Notes under the pieces: generated by a model
Database searches by the model: none
What the model saw: only the letters and a program-made list of their open reading frames with translations
Told to the model about the DNA's origin: nothing
Source of the DNA: SIG607 sp045655165
GTDB taxonomy: Bacteria; Bacillota; Clostridia; Oscillospirales; Acutalibacteraceae
Assembly: GCA_045655165.1 (NCBI GenBank)
Contig: JAZOOT010000046.1
Coordinates: 1-5,937, forward strand
Length of the DNA: 5,937 nucleotides
Reading direction: 5' to 3'
Shown: positions 1 through 4,945 of the stretch, piece by piece
Layout: every line of letters begins with the position of its first letter
How positions within the stretch are numbered: position 1 is the first letter of the stretch
Program-made: the position numbers and the translations under genes

Positions 1-31
1 AAAGCCGTGAACTTCACGGCTTTTATTTTTT
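1..31. terminator. Rho-independent terminator, probably bidirectional
   Basis: A perfect stem pairs positions 1-10 with 14-23 around a 3-nt loop, with the core GCCGTGA/TCACGGC. It is followed on the plus strand by a T-rich tail to about position 31. On the plus strand it would end a gene lying left of the window. Read on the minus strand it follows the stop codon of the ribbon-helix-helix gene at once, and the A run at 1-3 gives the start of a U tail. The left edge is cut, so the full stem and the minus-strand tail cannot be judged. Confidence 0.8.
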
Positions 32-175
32 AATTTCTAAATCTTTTATATGCTGTTTTAATACAAGGTTTATATATTGCGACAGGGAACGGTCATCATA
101 TTCGGCTTTTTCTTTAAGTTTTACTAAAATATCATTATCAATAGTTATGCTTATCTTTTCTTTTAAGGGCTTCAT
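23..175 (-). CDS. Ribbon-helix-helix (Arc/CopG-like) DNA-binding protein, 50 aa
   Basis: This is a very small protein with the pattern of a ribbon-helix-helix repressor. A basic N-terminus (MKPLKEK) leads into a short beta strand, KISITID (residues 7-13), which in this fold inserts into the major groove as a dimer. Helix 1 follows (about 15-26, ILVKLKEKAEYD), then a turn with DDRSLSQYI (27-35) leading into helix 2 (about 31-47). I chose ATG at 175 over the longer reading because GAGGTGA at 187-181 lies 5 nt before it. The 20 extra residues upstream would be translated from the promoter region. RHH proteins are usually autoregulators, plasmid regulators or antitoxins. No toxin gene is next to it, so an antitoxin role is not supported. 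It is divergent from the PH-domain gene and may control the shared promoter region; that is inference. Confidence 0.82.
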   Translation of the reverse strand: MKPLKEKISITIDNDILVKLKEKAEYDDRSLSQYINLVLKQHIKDLEIKK

Positions 176-193
176 TATTATCACCTCTAAAAT

Positions 194-226
194 ATTATAA
201 GATAAAATGCTGAAAAATATTGACAA
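194..226 (-). promoter_or_regulatory. Putative promoter of the ribbon-helix-helix gene
   Basis: The minus strand has a perfect TATAAT at 199-194. A TTGTCA at 226-221 is 21 nt away, which is too far for a normal spacer; TTGTCA with TATCTT (204-199) at 16 nt is the alternative pairing. TTGTCA overlaps the -35 box of the divergent promoter on the other strand, so the two promoters should compete for polymerase. If the 199-194 box is used, transcription would begin close to the ribosome binding site, giving a leader of only about 12 nt. Confidence 0.45.
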
Positions 227-248
227 GTAGCACAAAGTAGTATATAAT
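220..248 (+). promoter_or_regulatory. Consensus sigma-A promoter of the PH-domain gene
   Basis: TTGACA (220-225) and TATAAT (243-248) are both perfect matches to the vegetative promoter consensus, with the ideal 17-nt spacer. The predicted transcription start is near 255, giving a leader of about 19 nt before ATG 274 with the ribosome binding site AAAGGGG inside it. A promoter this strong before a small PH-domain gene suggests high basal expression or tight repression. Confidence 0.88.
225..240. repeat. 10-bp-spaced direct repeat AAGTAG, candidate operator
   Basis: AAGTAG occurs at 225-230 and again at 235-240, exactly one helical turn apart. The wider context CAAGTAG / CAAAGTAG is also similar. 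Both copies sit inside the spacer between the -35 and -10 boxes of the plus-strand promoter, where a bound protein would block polymerase. Ribbon-helix-helix proteins commonly bind short tandem or inverted repeats spaced about one turn, so the RHH protein encoded at 23-175 is the natural candidate ligand. That is inference; six-base repeats in AT-rich DNA can arise by chance. Confidence 0.4.
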
Positions 249-273
249 AGGATTGAAGAAAGGGGAAATTTAA

Positions 274-648
274 ATGATTGATTTTAAAAACGCTAATTAT
301 TTTAAGTTAAAGTCAGTTGATAATTCCACATACGAATCCTTGATTTCTGCAACTTTTGCAGAGGGCGAAAGTGTATTGTCTACTTTCAAGGGTATTCGTG
401 ATGGTGTTGTATTTACAAACAAAAGGATTATTGCAATTAATGTGCAAGGTCTTACTGGTACAAAGAAGGATTTTACATCTTTGCCATATAGTAAAATTCA
501 AGCTTTTTCTGTAGAGACAGCAGGAGTGTTTGATTTGGATAGCGAATTGGAACTTTGGTTCTCGGGTCTTGGAAAAGTAAAATTTGAATTTGTTAAAAAC
601 GCAAATGTTTCCGCAATTTGCAAAATGATTTCTGAACGAGTGTTATGA
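274..648 (+). CDS. Bacterial PH-domain protein (bPH_1-like), 124 aa
   Basis: A small protein, apparently soluble, made of a single bacterial pleckstrin-homology-like beta barrel. After an N-terminal helix (about 17-31, including LISATFAEGESV), the core follows the usual order for this family: a strand with GVVFTNKRIIAIN (44-56), the G-TKKDFTSLPYSKIQAFSVE stretch (about 62-81), a strand ELELWFSG (91-98), KVKFEFV (101-107) and a C-terminal helix (about 109-124). The TNKR and LPYSKI motifs are typical of PF08000-like proteins, whose 120-130 aa length it matches. No signal peptide or membrane segment is seen. Start ATG 274 has AAAGGGG at 259-265. The role of these proteins is poorly known; membrane, lipid or protein binding is only suggested by the fold. 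It is a single-gene transcript ended by the hairpin at 691-724 and divergent from the RHH gene. Confidence 0.88.
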   Translation: MIDFKNANYFKLKSVDNSTYESLISATFAEGESVLSTFKGIRDGVVFTNKRIIAINVQGLTGTKKDFTSLPYSKIQAFSVETAGVFDLDSELELWFSGLGKVKFEFVKNANVSAICKMISERVL

Positions 649-690
649 TTATAGTAAAAATTTTCTGATTTAAGACACTTTTTGTACTTG

Positions 691-724
691 AAAAAGCCAC
701 CATCCAAAAGGATGGTGGCTTTTT
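691..724. terminator. Strong bidirectional Rho-independent terminator
   Basis: A perfect 15-bp stem pairs 691-705 (AAAAAGCCACCATCC) with 710-724 around an AAAA loop. It has five A/T pairs at its base on each side, so it gives a U tail in both directions. It ends the PH-domain gene on the plus strand and the EEP hydrolase gene on the minus strand, which converge here with only 80 bp between them. Confidence 0.95.
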
Positions 725-728
725 AATT

Positions 729-1583
729 TTATATATCAATAAACATTGGGAAGTGGTCGGAGAGTGGCATATAGTAGTTGGGGTAGTAGCGGTCAAAGCG
801 TTTAACGAAGCCGTCGGGTGCGCCTTTAATAATTATTTGGTCAATGGCGTCTTTAAACTGCTTTTTATTTTCGTACATATCATAACCTTCGGCAAAGCAG
901 AAATGGTGACCGTTGGTTTCGTCGCGGTAGTCGGTTGCCATATTATATGCGTGCTCATAACCCCTATTTAGTGCGGACTGAACAGCCATTGAATTGTACA
1001 CTGCGTTAAAGTCACCCACAATAACGGCGGGGCAGTTGTATTTTTCCCTTATTTCTTCAACGCGGTCAATTAAAAGGTTAATTTGGTAAGCCCTTGCTTC
1101 ATCGGAATGGGGTTGCACCGTTTCGGGTGCGAGATCGGGCGCGGGGTGGGAATTTTTCCACCACAAGTGCGTTGTTGCAAAAATAAGCATTTCACCGTCT
1201 TGCTTATCTTTAAAAACTGCAATGCAGTAAGATTTTGTTTTTTGGTTATTAAAACAGCCCTCATACTCCGGAACATCATCGGGGTAAATTAAATAATCGC
1301 TGTCAATAAGCTCCAACTTATCTCTGCGGTAGATAATTGGTGTATCGCGACCCCAAAGAAGCGAATATGGCATATTTTCTTGGCTGAAAAGTTGCATAAG
1401 ATTATCGGCCAAGCGCGCGGTACATTCTTGCAAGCCAATTATATCGGGTTTAAGTTCTTTGTAAACACGAACAAAACCGGGGGCACGGTGTTCGGCAGAA
1501 CAGTCTTCGCCTTTTTCTGCCCAAGCGGGTACATTATCGCCGCAACACCAAATGTTATTGCTTAAAATTCTTAAATTACGCAT
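729..1583 (-). CDS. Endonuclease/exonuclease/phosphatase (EEP) family metal-dependent hydrolase
   Basis: This is a complete EEP-fold phosphodiesterase/phosphatase of 284 aa (counted from ATG 1583). All catalytic blocks are visible in order: RILSNNIW near the N-terminus (N9/N10), GLQE with metal-binding E53, IIYRR (84-88), TTHLWW with H139, VGDFNAV with D191 and N193, DAIDQII (D245/D248), and the terminal LSDHFP with D276 and H277. Members hydrolyse phosphodiester bonds in nucleic acids, phosphoinositides, sphingomyelin or similar substrates with Mg2+; the substrate here cannot be told. No signal peptide is seen, so it is probably cytoplasmic. It overlaps the stop of the acyltransferase-like gene and must be co-transcribed with it. 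The start is uncertain: ATG 1583 fits the usual short N-terminus of the family, but TTG 1592 (three residues longer) is better spaced from AAAGG at 1605-1601. Confidence 0.9.
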   Translation of the reverse strand: MRNLRILSNNIWCCGDNVPAWAEKGEDCSAEHRAPGFVRVYKELKPDIIGLQECTARLADNLMQLFSQENMPYSLLWGRDTPIIYRRDKLELIDSDYLIYPDDVPEYEGCFNNQKTKSYCIAVFKDKQDGEMLIFATTHLWWKNSHPAPDLAPETVQPHSDEARAYQINLLIDRVEEIREKYNCPAVIVGDFNAVYNSMAVQSALNRGYEHAYNMATDYRDETNGHHFCFAEGYDMYENKKQFKDAIDQIIIKGAPDGFVKRFDRYYPNYYMPLSDHFPMFIDI

Positions 1584-2484
1584 TGTTAACAATTTCGCCG
1601 CCTTTCATATAAATAATGCCGATACCAGCCAAGGGAATTTCGCCTTTTTCGGCACATTCGGCATAAACCCTTTGTAAAGTGTTGTTTCTTGGCAACTTGG
1701 AAGCATCTTTAAAGTCCATAGTGCCGAATATACGCCAAAAGTCGTGCTCGATATTTCCGTCACTTGGAATAATCTGAAAAAAGTCCATAAACTTAACAAT
1801 GTTTGAAGTTGCGGGCAACAATTTTTTGTTATCGGGTGCCAACAACCACGAACCGCAGTGGAAAATAACCGTACCGTCTGGGAAAAGCGGTAAAAATTTT
1901 TCATAAGCCAATTTAAAGGATTTTTCACATTCACTTATATCAAGCGGTCCGCCCGAGGGAATATGTACGGCAATGGCAAGGGTGTTTTGCTTAAGTGTAG
2001 TGCCATTTATTGTAATATCGTTTGGTAAATAGCGGGTTTCAAACTGCAAACGTCCAAGAGCATATCTTGTCATGCTAAAGAATCTGCCAAACCATTCGGG
2101 AACAAAGGTGCCGTAAATACCGTAAACTTCGTAACATTCAAGAGATTTGAATTTTATATCACTTATAACGTCAAAGAAAAAGCGTTCTTCAATACCTGCT
2201 TTTTCATATTTTTCGCGAAGATGTTTGGTTAGGCAGACAATGAACGCAAGTAAGATTGTTTCTTGTTTTACACCTGCTGTTTCGGCAACTTTTTTAATAA
2301 GTTGCAAAGCAGCCCAAAAATCAGGCAATAAATCGTTTTCATACAAAAGAACTTGGTCTTCAAATAATTTGCTTGCTTCGGCATTGTTAAGCATAGTATT
2401 ATAAGTTTCTAAAACGGCTTCAATTTCCGCTTGGGGAAATTCGCCCAACACCATAATTTCTTTTATGTAATTACTTCTATTCAT
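1576..2484 (-). CDS. Acyltransferase-like protein with NAT_N and GNAT_C domains, 302 aa
   Basis: This matches a Firmicutes family annotated as acyltransferase domain-containing protein (DUF5596; NAT_N plus GNAT_C). The N-terminal ~130 residues are mostly helical (NAT_N-like). The C-terminal part (about 140-300) carries the family's conserved blocks: LGRLQFE (143-149), VHIPSGGPL (173-181), CGSWLLAP (210-217), LLPATSNIVKF (222-232), FWRIFG (249-254), LPRNNTLQR (264-272) and GIGIIY near the end. The GNAT label rests on fold similarity; donor and acceptor are unknown. Start ATG 2484 is chosen over a 20-residue longer reading because GGAGGT (2496-2491) lies 6 nt upstream, and the longer form would be translated from the promoter. 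It is the first gene of a two-gene operon with the EEP hydrolase, whose start codon overlaps its TAA stop. It is divergent from a PHP phosphoesterase. Confidence 0.87.
   Translation of the reverse strand: MNRSNYIKEIMVLGEFPQAEIEAVLETYNTMLNNAEASKLFEDQVLLYENDLLPDFWAALQLIKKVAETAGVKQETILLAFIVCLTKHLREKYEKAGIEERFFFDVISDIKFKSLECYEVYGIYGTFVPEWFGRFFSMTRYALGRLQFETRYLPNDITINGTTLKQNTLAIAVHIPSGGPLDISECEKSFKLAYEKFLPLFPDGTVIFHCGSWLLAPDNKKLLPATSNIVKFMDFFQIIPSDGNIEHDFWRIFGTMDFKDASKLPRNNTLQRVYAECAEKGEIPLAGIGIIYMKGGEIVNNA
1583..1605 (-). promoter_or_regulatory. Ribosome binding site and alternative TTG start of the EEP gene
   Basis: AAAGGCGG (1605-1598) lies 5-8 nt before an in-frame TTG (1592-1590) but 14-17 nt before the in-frame ATG (1583-1581). 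By spacing alone TTG is the better start; ATG is favoured by codon type and by the N-terminus usual in the family. Both starts lie inside the upstream gene, whose stop is at 1578-1576, so translational coupling is likely either way. Confidence 0.5.
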
Positions 2485-2515
2485 CTTAAAACCTCCAAAT
2501 TTTAATGTTATATTT

Positions 2516-2544
2516 ATTATATAAATTTCATCAAGTGGTGTCAA
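2516..2544 (-). promoter_or_regulatory. Consensus sigma-A promoter of the acyltransferase-EEP operon
   Basis: On the minus strand TTGACA (2544-2539) and TATAAT (2521-2516) are perfect consensus boxes with a 17-nt spacer. Transcription should begin near 2509, leaving about 25 nt of leader with GGAGGT. The -35 box is the left arm of the palindrome at 2539-2557, so a protein bound there would occlude polymerase. Confidence 0.88.
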
Positions 2545-2557
2545 CCTAAAGTTGACA
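2539..2557. repeat. 19-bp palindrome, candidate operator
   Basis: TGTCAACCTAAAGTTGACA has two perfect 7-bp arms (2539-2545 and 2551-2557) around a 5-nt centre. It covers the -35 box of the leftward promoter and lies about 40 bp upstream of the rightward -10 box at 2600-2605. Its length and shape fit an operator for a dimeric helix-turn-helix regulator. It is too short and lacks a U tail for a terminator. No matching regulator is encoded in the window. Confidence 0.55.
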
Positions 2558-2576
2558 AAAATGATATTAGTAAAGC

Positions 2577-2605
2577 ATTGTGTTTTTTTGTCTTTATGAT
2601 ATAAT
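2577..2605 (+). promoter_or_regulatory. Extended -10 promoter of the PHP gene
   Basis: TGA-TATAAT (2597-2605) is an extended -10 element (TGn plus a perfect hexamer). The -35 region is poor, TTGTGT at 2578-2583 with a 16-nt spacer, as is common for extended -10 promoters. The predicted start near 2612 is at the first base of the GAGGTGG ribosome binding site, giving a leader of about 12 nt. Confidence 0.65.
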
Positions 2606-2623
2606 TATTTTGAGGTGGACAAT

Positions 2624-3496
2624 ATGTTTATTGATGAAAGCGGAAATAAATGGTACAAGGTTGGGCTTCATATTCATACAACACTATCTGACGGTCAAAA
2701 ATCTCCGCAAGAAATGGCACAAATTTATAAAAATGCCGGTTTTGATGCAGTTGCAATTACTGACCATTGGAAATATTATCCCGAAGGCGAAATTGACGGG
2801 CTTAAAATAATTTCGGGCGCTGAATATAATATTGGCAGTAACAACTCAATAGGAGATACCATGCATATTGTTGGGGTTGGAATGAAAAAAGACCCAGTGC
2901 TTATACGCGGTAAAGTGGGACGTCAAGAAGCAATTAACGCTATTAAAGAATGTGGCGGTTATGCTATATTGGCACATCCGCATTGGTCGCTTAACAATAT
3001 AAATGATGTAAAGGATTTAAACGGATTTTCGTTTGTTGAAATTTATAATACGGTGTCCGATGTTGGTATGTCTAACCGTGCCGATTCGGGCTGTATCATT
3101 GATTTACTTGCAAATGACGGTGTTGTTATTCCGCTTGTTGCAACCGATGACGCTCATTATTACTGCGGAGAAGATGAGTGTAAATCGTTTGTAATGGTAA
3201 AGGCAAAAAGCGGTAGCCAAGAAGATATTTTAACTGCCCTTAAAAACGGGGATTACTACTCTTCACAAGAACCGAACATTGAAGTAATAAAACAGGGTAA
3301 TAAAATACTTTGCAAATGTTCACCTTGCCAAAAAATTGCCTTTATGTCAAACTGTGCTTGGGCAAACGACAGAATGGTAAGGGGCAACGATTTAAGCGGT
3401 GCCGAATATACCCTTAAAGATTTTGAAAAATGGGTTCGTGTTGAAGTTACCGATAAAAACGGAAACCGCGCTTGGAGTAATATAATAAAATTGTAA
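2624..3496 (+). CDS. PHP-domain metal-dependent phosphoesterase, 290 aa
   Basis: A complete PHP-family hydrolase, which in this superfamily uses a cluster of two or three metal ions to cleave phosphoesters. The metal-ligand motifs appear in order: GLHIHTTLSDG (H16, H18, D23), ITDH (D47, H48), SGAEYN (E67), MHIVGVG (H81), ILAHPHW (H118, H120) and ATDDAH (D175 or D176, H178). Residues about 218-290 form a beta-rich C-terminal extension ending in VRVEVTDKNGNRAWSN, found in related stand-alone PHP hydrolases. It contains C230, C232, C235 and C244. GAGGTGG at 2612-2618 sits 5 nt before ATG 2624, so this start is chosen over the GTG at 2615, which lies inside that site. The substrate is unknown; nucleotide, nucleic-acid or sugar phosphates are possible. 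It is divergent from the acyltransferase-EEP operon. No terminator follows, so transcription probably runs into the GH43 remnant. Confidence 0.9.
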   Translation: MFIDESGNKWYKVGLHIHTTLSDGQKSPQEMAQIYKNAGFDAVAITDHWKYYPEGEIDGLKIISGAEYNIGSNNSIGDTMHIVGVGMKKDPVLIRGKVGRQEAINAIKECGGYAILAHPHWSLNNINDVKDLNGFSFVEIYNTVSDVGMSNRADSGCIIDLLANDGVVIPLVATDDAHYYCGEDECKSFVMVKAKSGSQEDILTALKNGDYYSSQEPNIEVIKQGNKILCKCSPCQKIAFMSNCAWANDRMVRGNDLSGAEYTLKDFEKWVRVEVTDKNGNRAWSNIIKL

Positions 3497-3515
3497 TAAA
3501 TCGCTTAATCTTGCA

Positions 3516-4014
3516 ATGAAGGAACTTATAAACTCATATACTTTCGATGAAAAATCTGCCGTAATTGTAAAGGCAGAATACGACTGGGAATTGGTGCCCC
3601 ATTATGTTGGACCTTGGCTATTGTTGAGGGTGGCTTTTTTGTAAAAACGGCGACCGACTTTTCATTATTTATTCGGCTAACGGTGCTTTTACTGCTCGTT
3701 ATTGCTTGGGTGTTTTAGAGTATATGGGTGGTGATTTATGCAATGCATCTTAGTGAAAAAAGCACGAAAAACCGTTGTTTGTTTACGGCAACAAAGTTTA
3801 TGCACCGGGCCACGCTTCTTTCTTTATTTACCCCAACGGAAGCTAAGTTTGGTGTGCTTACTATGCTATTAAAGAGTATGTTAACAATGCAATCCCCACA
3901 ACCCGTTATATGAATATACAAAATATTGGTTTTTATGAAATAGGTTATCCTGTAATGGGTAAACCCGTTGGATTTAATATTTTACTTGACCCGCTATTTG
4001 GTGATGAAGTATAA
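3516..4014 (+). pseudogene. Decayed, N-terminally truncated GH43 glycoside hydrolase
   Basis: This stretch has no intact gene but reads as the C-terminal half of a GH43 beta-xylosidase/arabinofuranosidase when three frames are joined. Frame one (3516-3616) gives the EYDWELV segment. Frame two (3617-3645) gives AIVEGGFFVK, holding the EG of the catalytic-acid motif (Glu codon 3626-3628). Frame three (3646-4014) gives NGDRLFIIYSANGAFTARYC, then KKHEKPLF, APGHASFFIYPNG, VWCAYYA and GYPVMGKPV, ending at TAA 4012. Frame three is broken by tandem TAG-TGA (3751-3756, probably once Trp codons) and by TAA (3844-3846, probably once GAA). The usual YHA histidine reads Tyr (3862-3864). GH43 proteins are normally 300 aa or more; about 166 codons remain, and the N-terminal half with the catalytic Asp base is absent, replaced by the PHP gene ending 19 nt upstream. 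Several independent lesions make sequencing error unlikely. Family call is from motifs only. Confidence 0.85.
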
Positions 4015-4040
4015 CTAATGTTATTAACTTTACTAAATAC

Positions 4041-4068
4041 TTGCAACTTTTTGTTATTATGTTATAAT
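4041..4068 (+). promoter_or_regulatory. Extended -10 promoter of the fumarase operon
   Basis: TGT-TATAAT (4060-4068) is a perfect extended -10 element, with TTGCAA (4041-4046) as a weak -35 box at a 16-nt spacer. Transcription would start near 4075, about 30 nt before the GTG start at 4106. It lies directly after the end of the GH43 remnant, so the fumarase operon has its own promoter. Confidence 0.72.
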
Positions 4069-4105
4069 TTAAAGAAAAAGGTTAAAAGATTATGGAGGGG
4101 CAGCT

Positions 4106-4945
4106 GTGAGGGAAATTAAAGCAGAACAAATAACCAAAACAGTTAAAAAATTGTGCGTTGAAGCCAACTGCCATTTAGGGTGCGATGTAAAAGACCGTAT
4201 TTGCAAAATGAAAGAGGCAGAAGATTGGCAACCGGCAAAAGAAACCCTTAATACCATAATAAAAAATTACCAAATTGCCGAAGAAAGAAACCAACCCATT
4301 TGCCAAGATACAGGGCTTACTTGCGTGTTTTTAAAAATTGGGCAAGACGTTCATATTATTGGTAATTTGGAAAACGCGGTAAACGAGGGCGTTCGTCAAG
4401 GTTATAATAAAGGTTATCTTCGCAAAAGTGTTGTAGGTGACCCGCTTAACCGCGTGAATACAGGGGATAATACTCCTGCAATGATTTATACCGAACTTAC
4501 TGACGGCGAAAATGTGGAAATTACCGTTGCGCCAAAGGGCTTTGGCAGTGAAAATATGAGCCAAACGGCAATGCTTAGCCCAAGTGACGGCGTACAAGGG
4601 GTTAAAGATTTTGTGTTACGGGTAGTAGAAAAAGCAGGACCTAACCCTTGTCCACCCATTGTTGTTGGTGTTGGCATTGGCGGTACCTTTGATAAAGCGG
4701 CATATCTTGCCAAAAAAGCACTTATTCGCGATATAAACAAAGAAAACAGCAACGCTTTTTATGCTTCTCTTGAAAAAGAATTGTTAGAAAAAATAAATGC
4801 TTTAGGTATAGGCCCACAGGGCTTTGGCGGTAAAACAACTGCGCTTGCGGTTAATATTGAAACCATGCCAACACACATCGCAGGGCTTCCTGTGGCGGTA
4901 AATATTAACTGCCACGTTTCCCGTCATAAAACGGAGGTGCTTTAA
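4106..4945 (+). CDS. Class I (Fe-S) fumarate hydratase, alpha subunit
   Basis: This is the N-terminal-domain subunit of the two-chain class I fumarase / L-tartrate dehydratase family (TtdA/FumA-N, PF05681), 279 aa, full length. With the beta subunit it would interconvert fumarate and (S)-malate. The three cysteines expected to bind the [4Fe-4S] cluster are visible: C66 in PICQDTGL, C182 in GPNPCPPI and C269 in NINCHVSRHK. Other family motifs are GDPLNRVNTGDNTPA (111-125), APKGFGSENMS (142-152) and GVGIGGTFDKAA (188-199). The PKGFGSEN loop has Phe where many members have Gly. The start is GTG 4106, set by GGAGGGG (4094-4100). Its TAA stop overlaps the beta-subunit ATG by one base (TAATG), the usual arrangement for this pair. 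Tartrate dehydratase is the alternative activity; sequence alone does not separate them, but fumarase is likelier. Confidence 0.95.
   Translation: MREIKAEQITKTVKKLCVEANCHLGCDVKDRICKMKEAEDWQPAKETLNTIIKNYQIAEERNQPICQDTGLTCVFLKIGQDVHIIGNLENAVNEGVRQGYNKGYLRKSVVGDPLNRVNTGDNTPAMIYTELTDGENVEITVAPKGFGSENMSQTAMLSPSDGVQGVKDFVLRVVEKAGPNPCPPIVVGVGIGGTFDKAAYLAKKALIRDINKENSNAFYASLEKELLEKINALGIGPQGFGGKTTALAVNIETMPTHIAGLPVAVNINCHVSRHKTEVL

Noticed and set aside
23..175. RHH protein as the antitoxin of a toxin-antitoxin pair
   Set aside because: No toxin-like gene overlaps or adjoins it on the same strand within the window. The only neighbour is a divergent PH-domain protein. A partner left of the window would lie beyond a terminator.
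753..1292. Plus-strand reading frames at 753-971 and 1083-1292 opposite the EEP hydrolase
   Set aside because: The EEP motifs are intact on the minus strand across the same DNA. The plus-strand translations show no recognisable domain and no start signal.
2552..2557. Plus-strand TTGACA as a -35 box for the PHP gene
   Set aside because: No TATAAT-like hexamer lies 16-18 nt downstream (the region reads GCATTG), and the real -10 at 2600-2605 is far too distant. It is better explained as one arm of the palindrome.
3751..3756. Tandem TAG-TGA as programmed readthrough or selenocysteine recoding
   Set aside because: The same frame has a further TAA and two frameshifts upstream, and half of the gene is missing. 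Ordinary decay explains all of it.
3728..3921. Open reading frames of 61 residues on both strands inside the 3497-4105 gap
   Set aside because: They lie in frames other than the one giving GH43 motifs, have no convincing ribosome binding site, and their sequences look like frame shadows of the decayed glycosidase.
4011..4024. ATAAC/GTTAT inverted repeat after the GH43 remnant as a terminator
   Set aside because: The stem is only 5 bp and nearly all A/T, with no U run after it, so it is too weak to terminate.
4486..4752. 88-residue minus-strand reading frame inside the fumarase alpha gene (and a similar one at 4331-4597)
   Set aside because: They are antisense to strongly conserved fumarase motifs, have no Shine-Dalgarno and resemble no protein family; they are codon-bias shadows.
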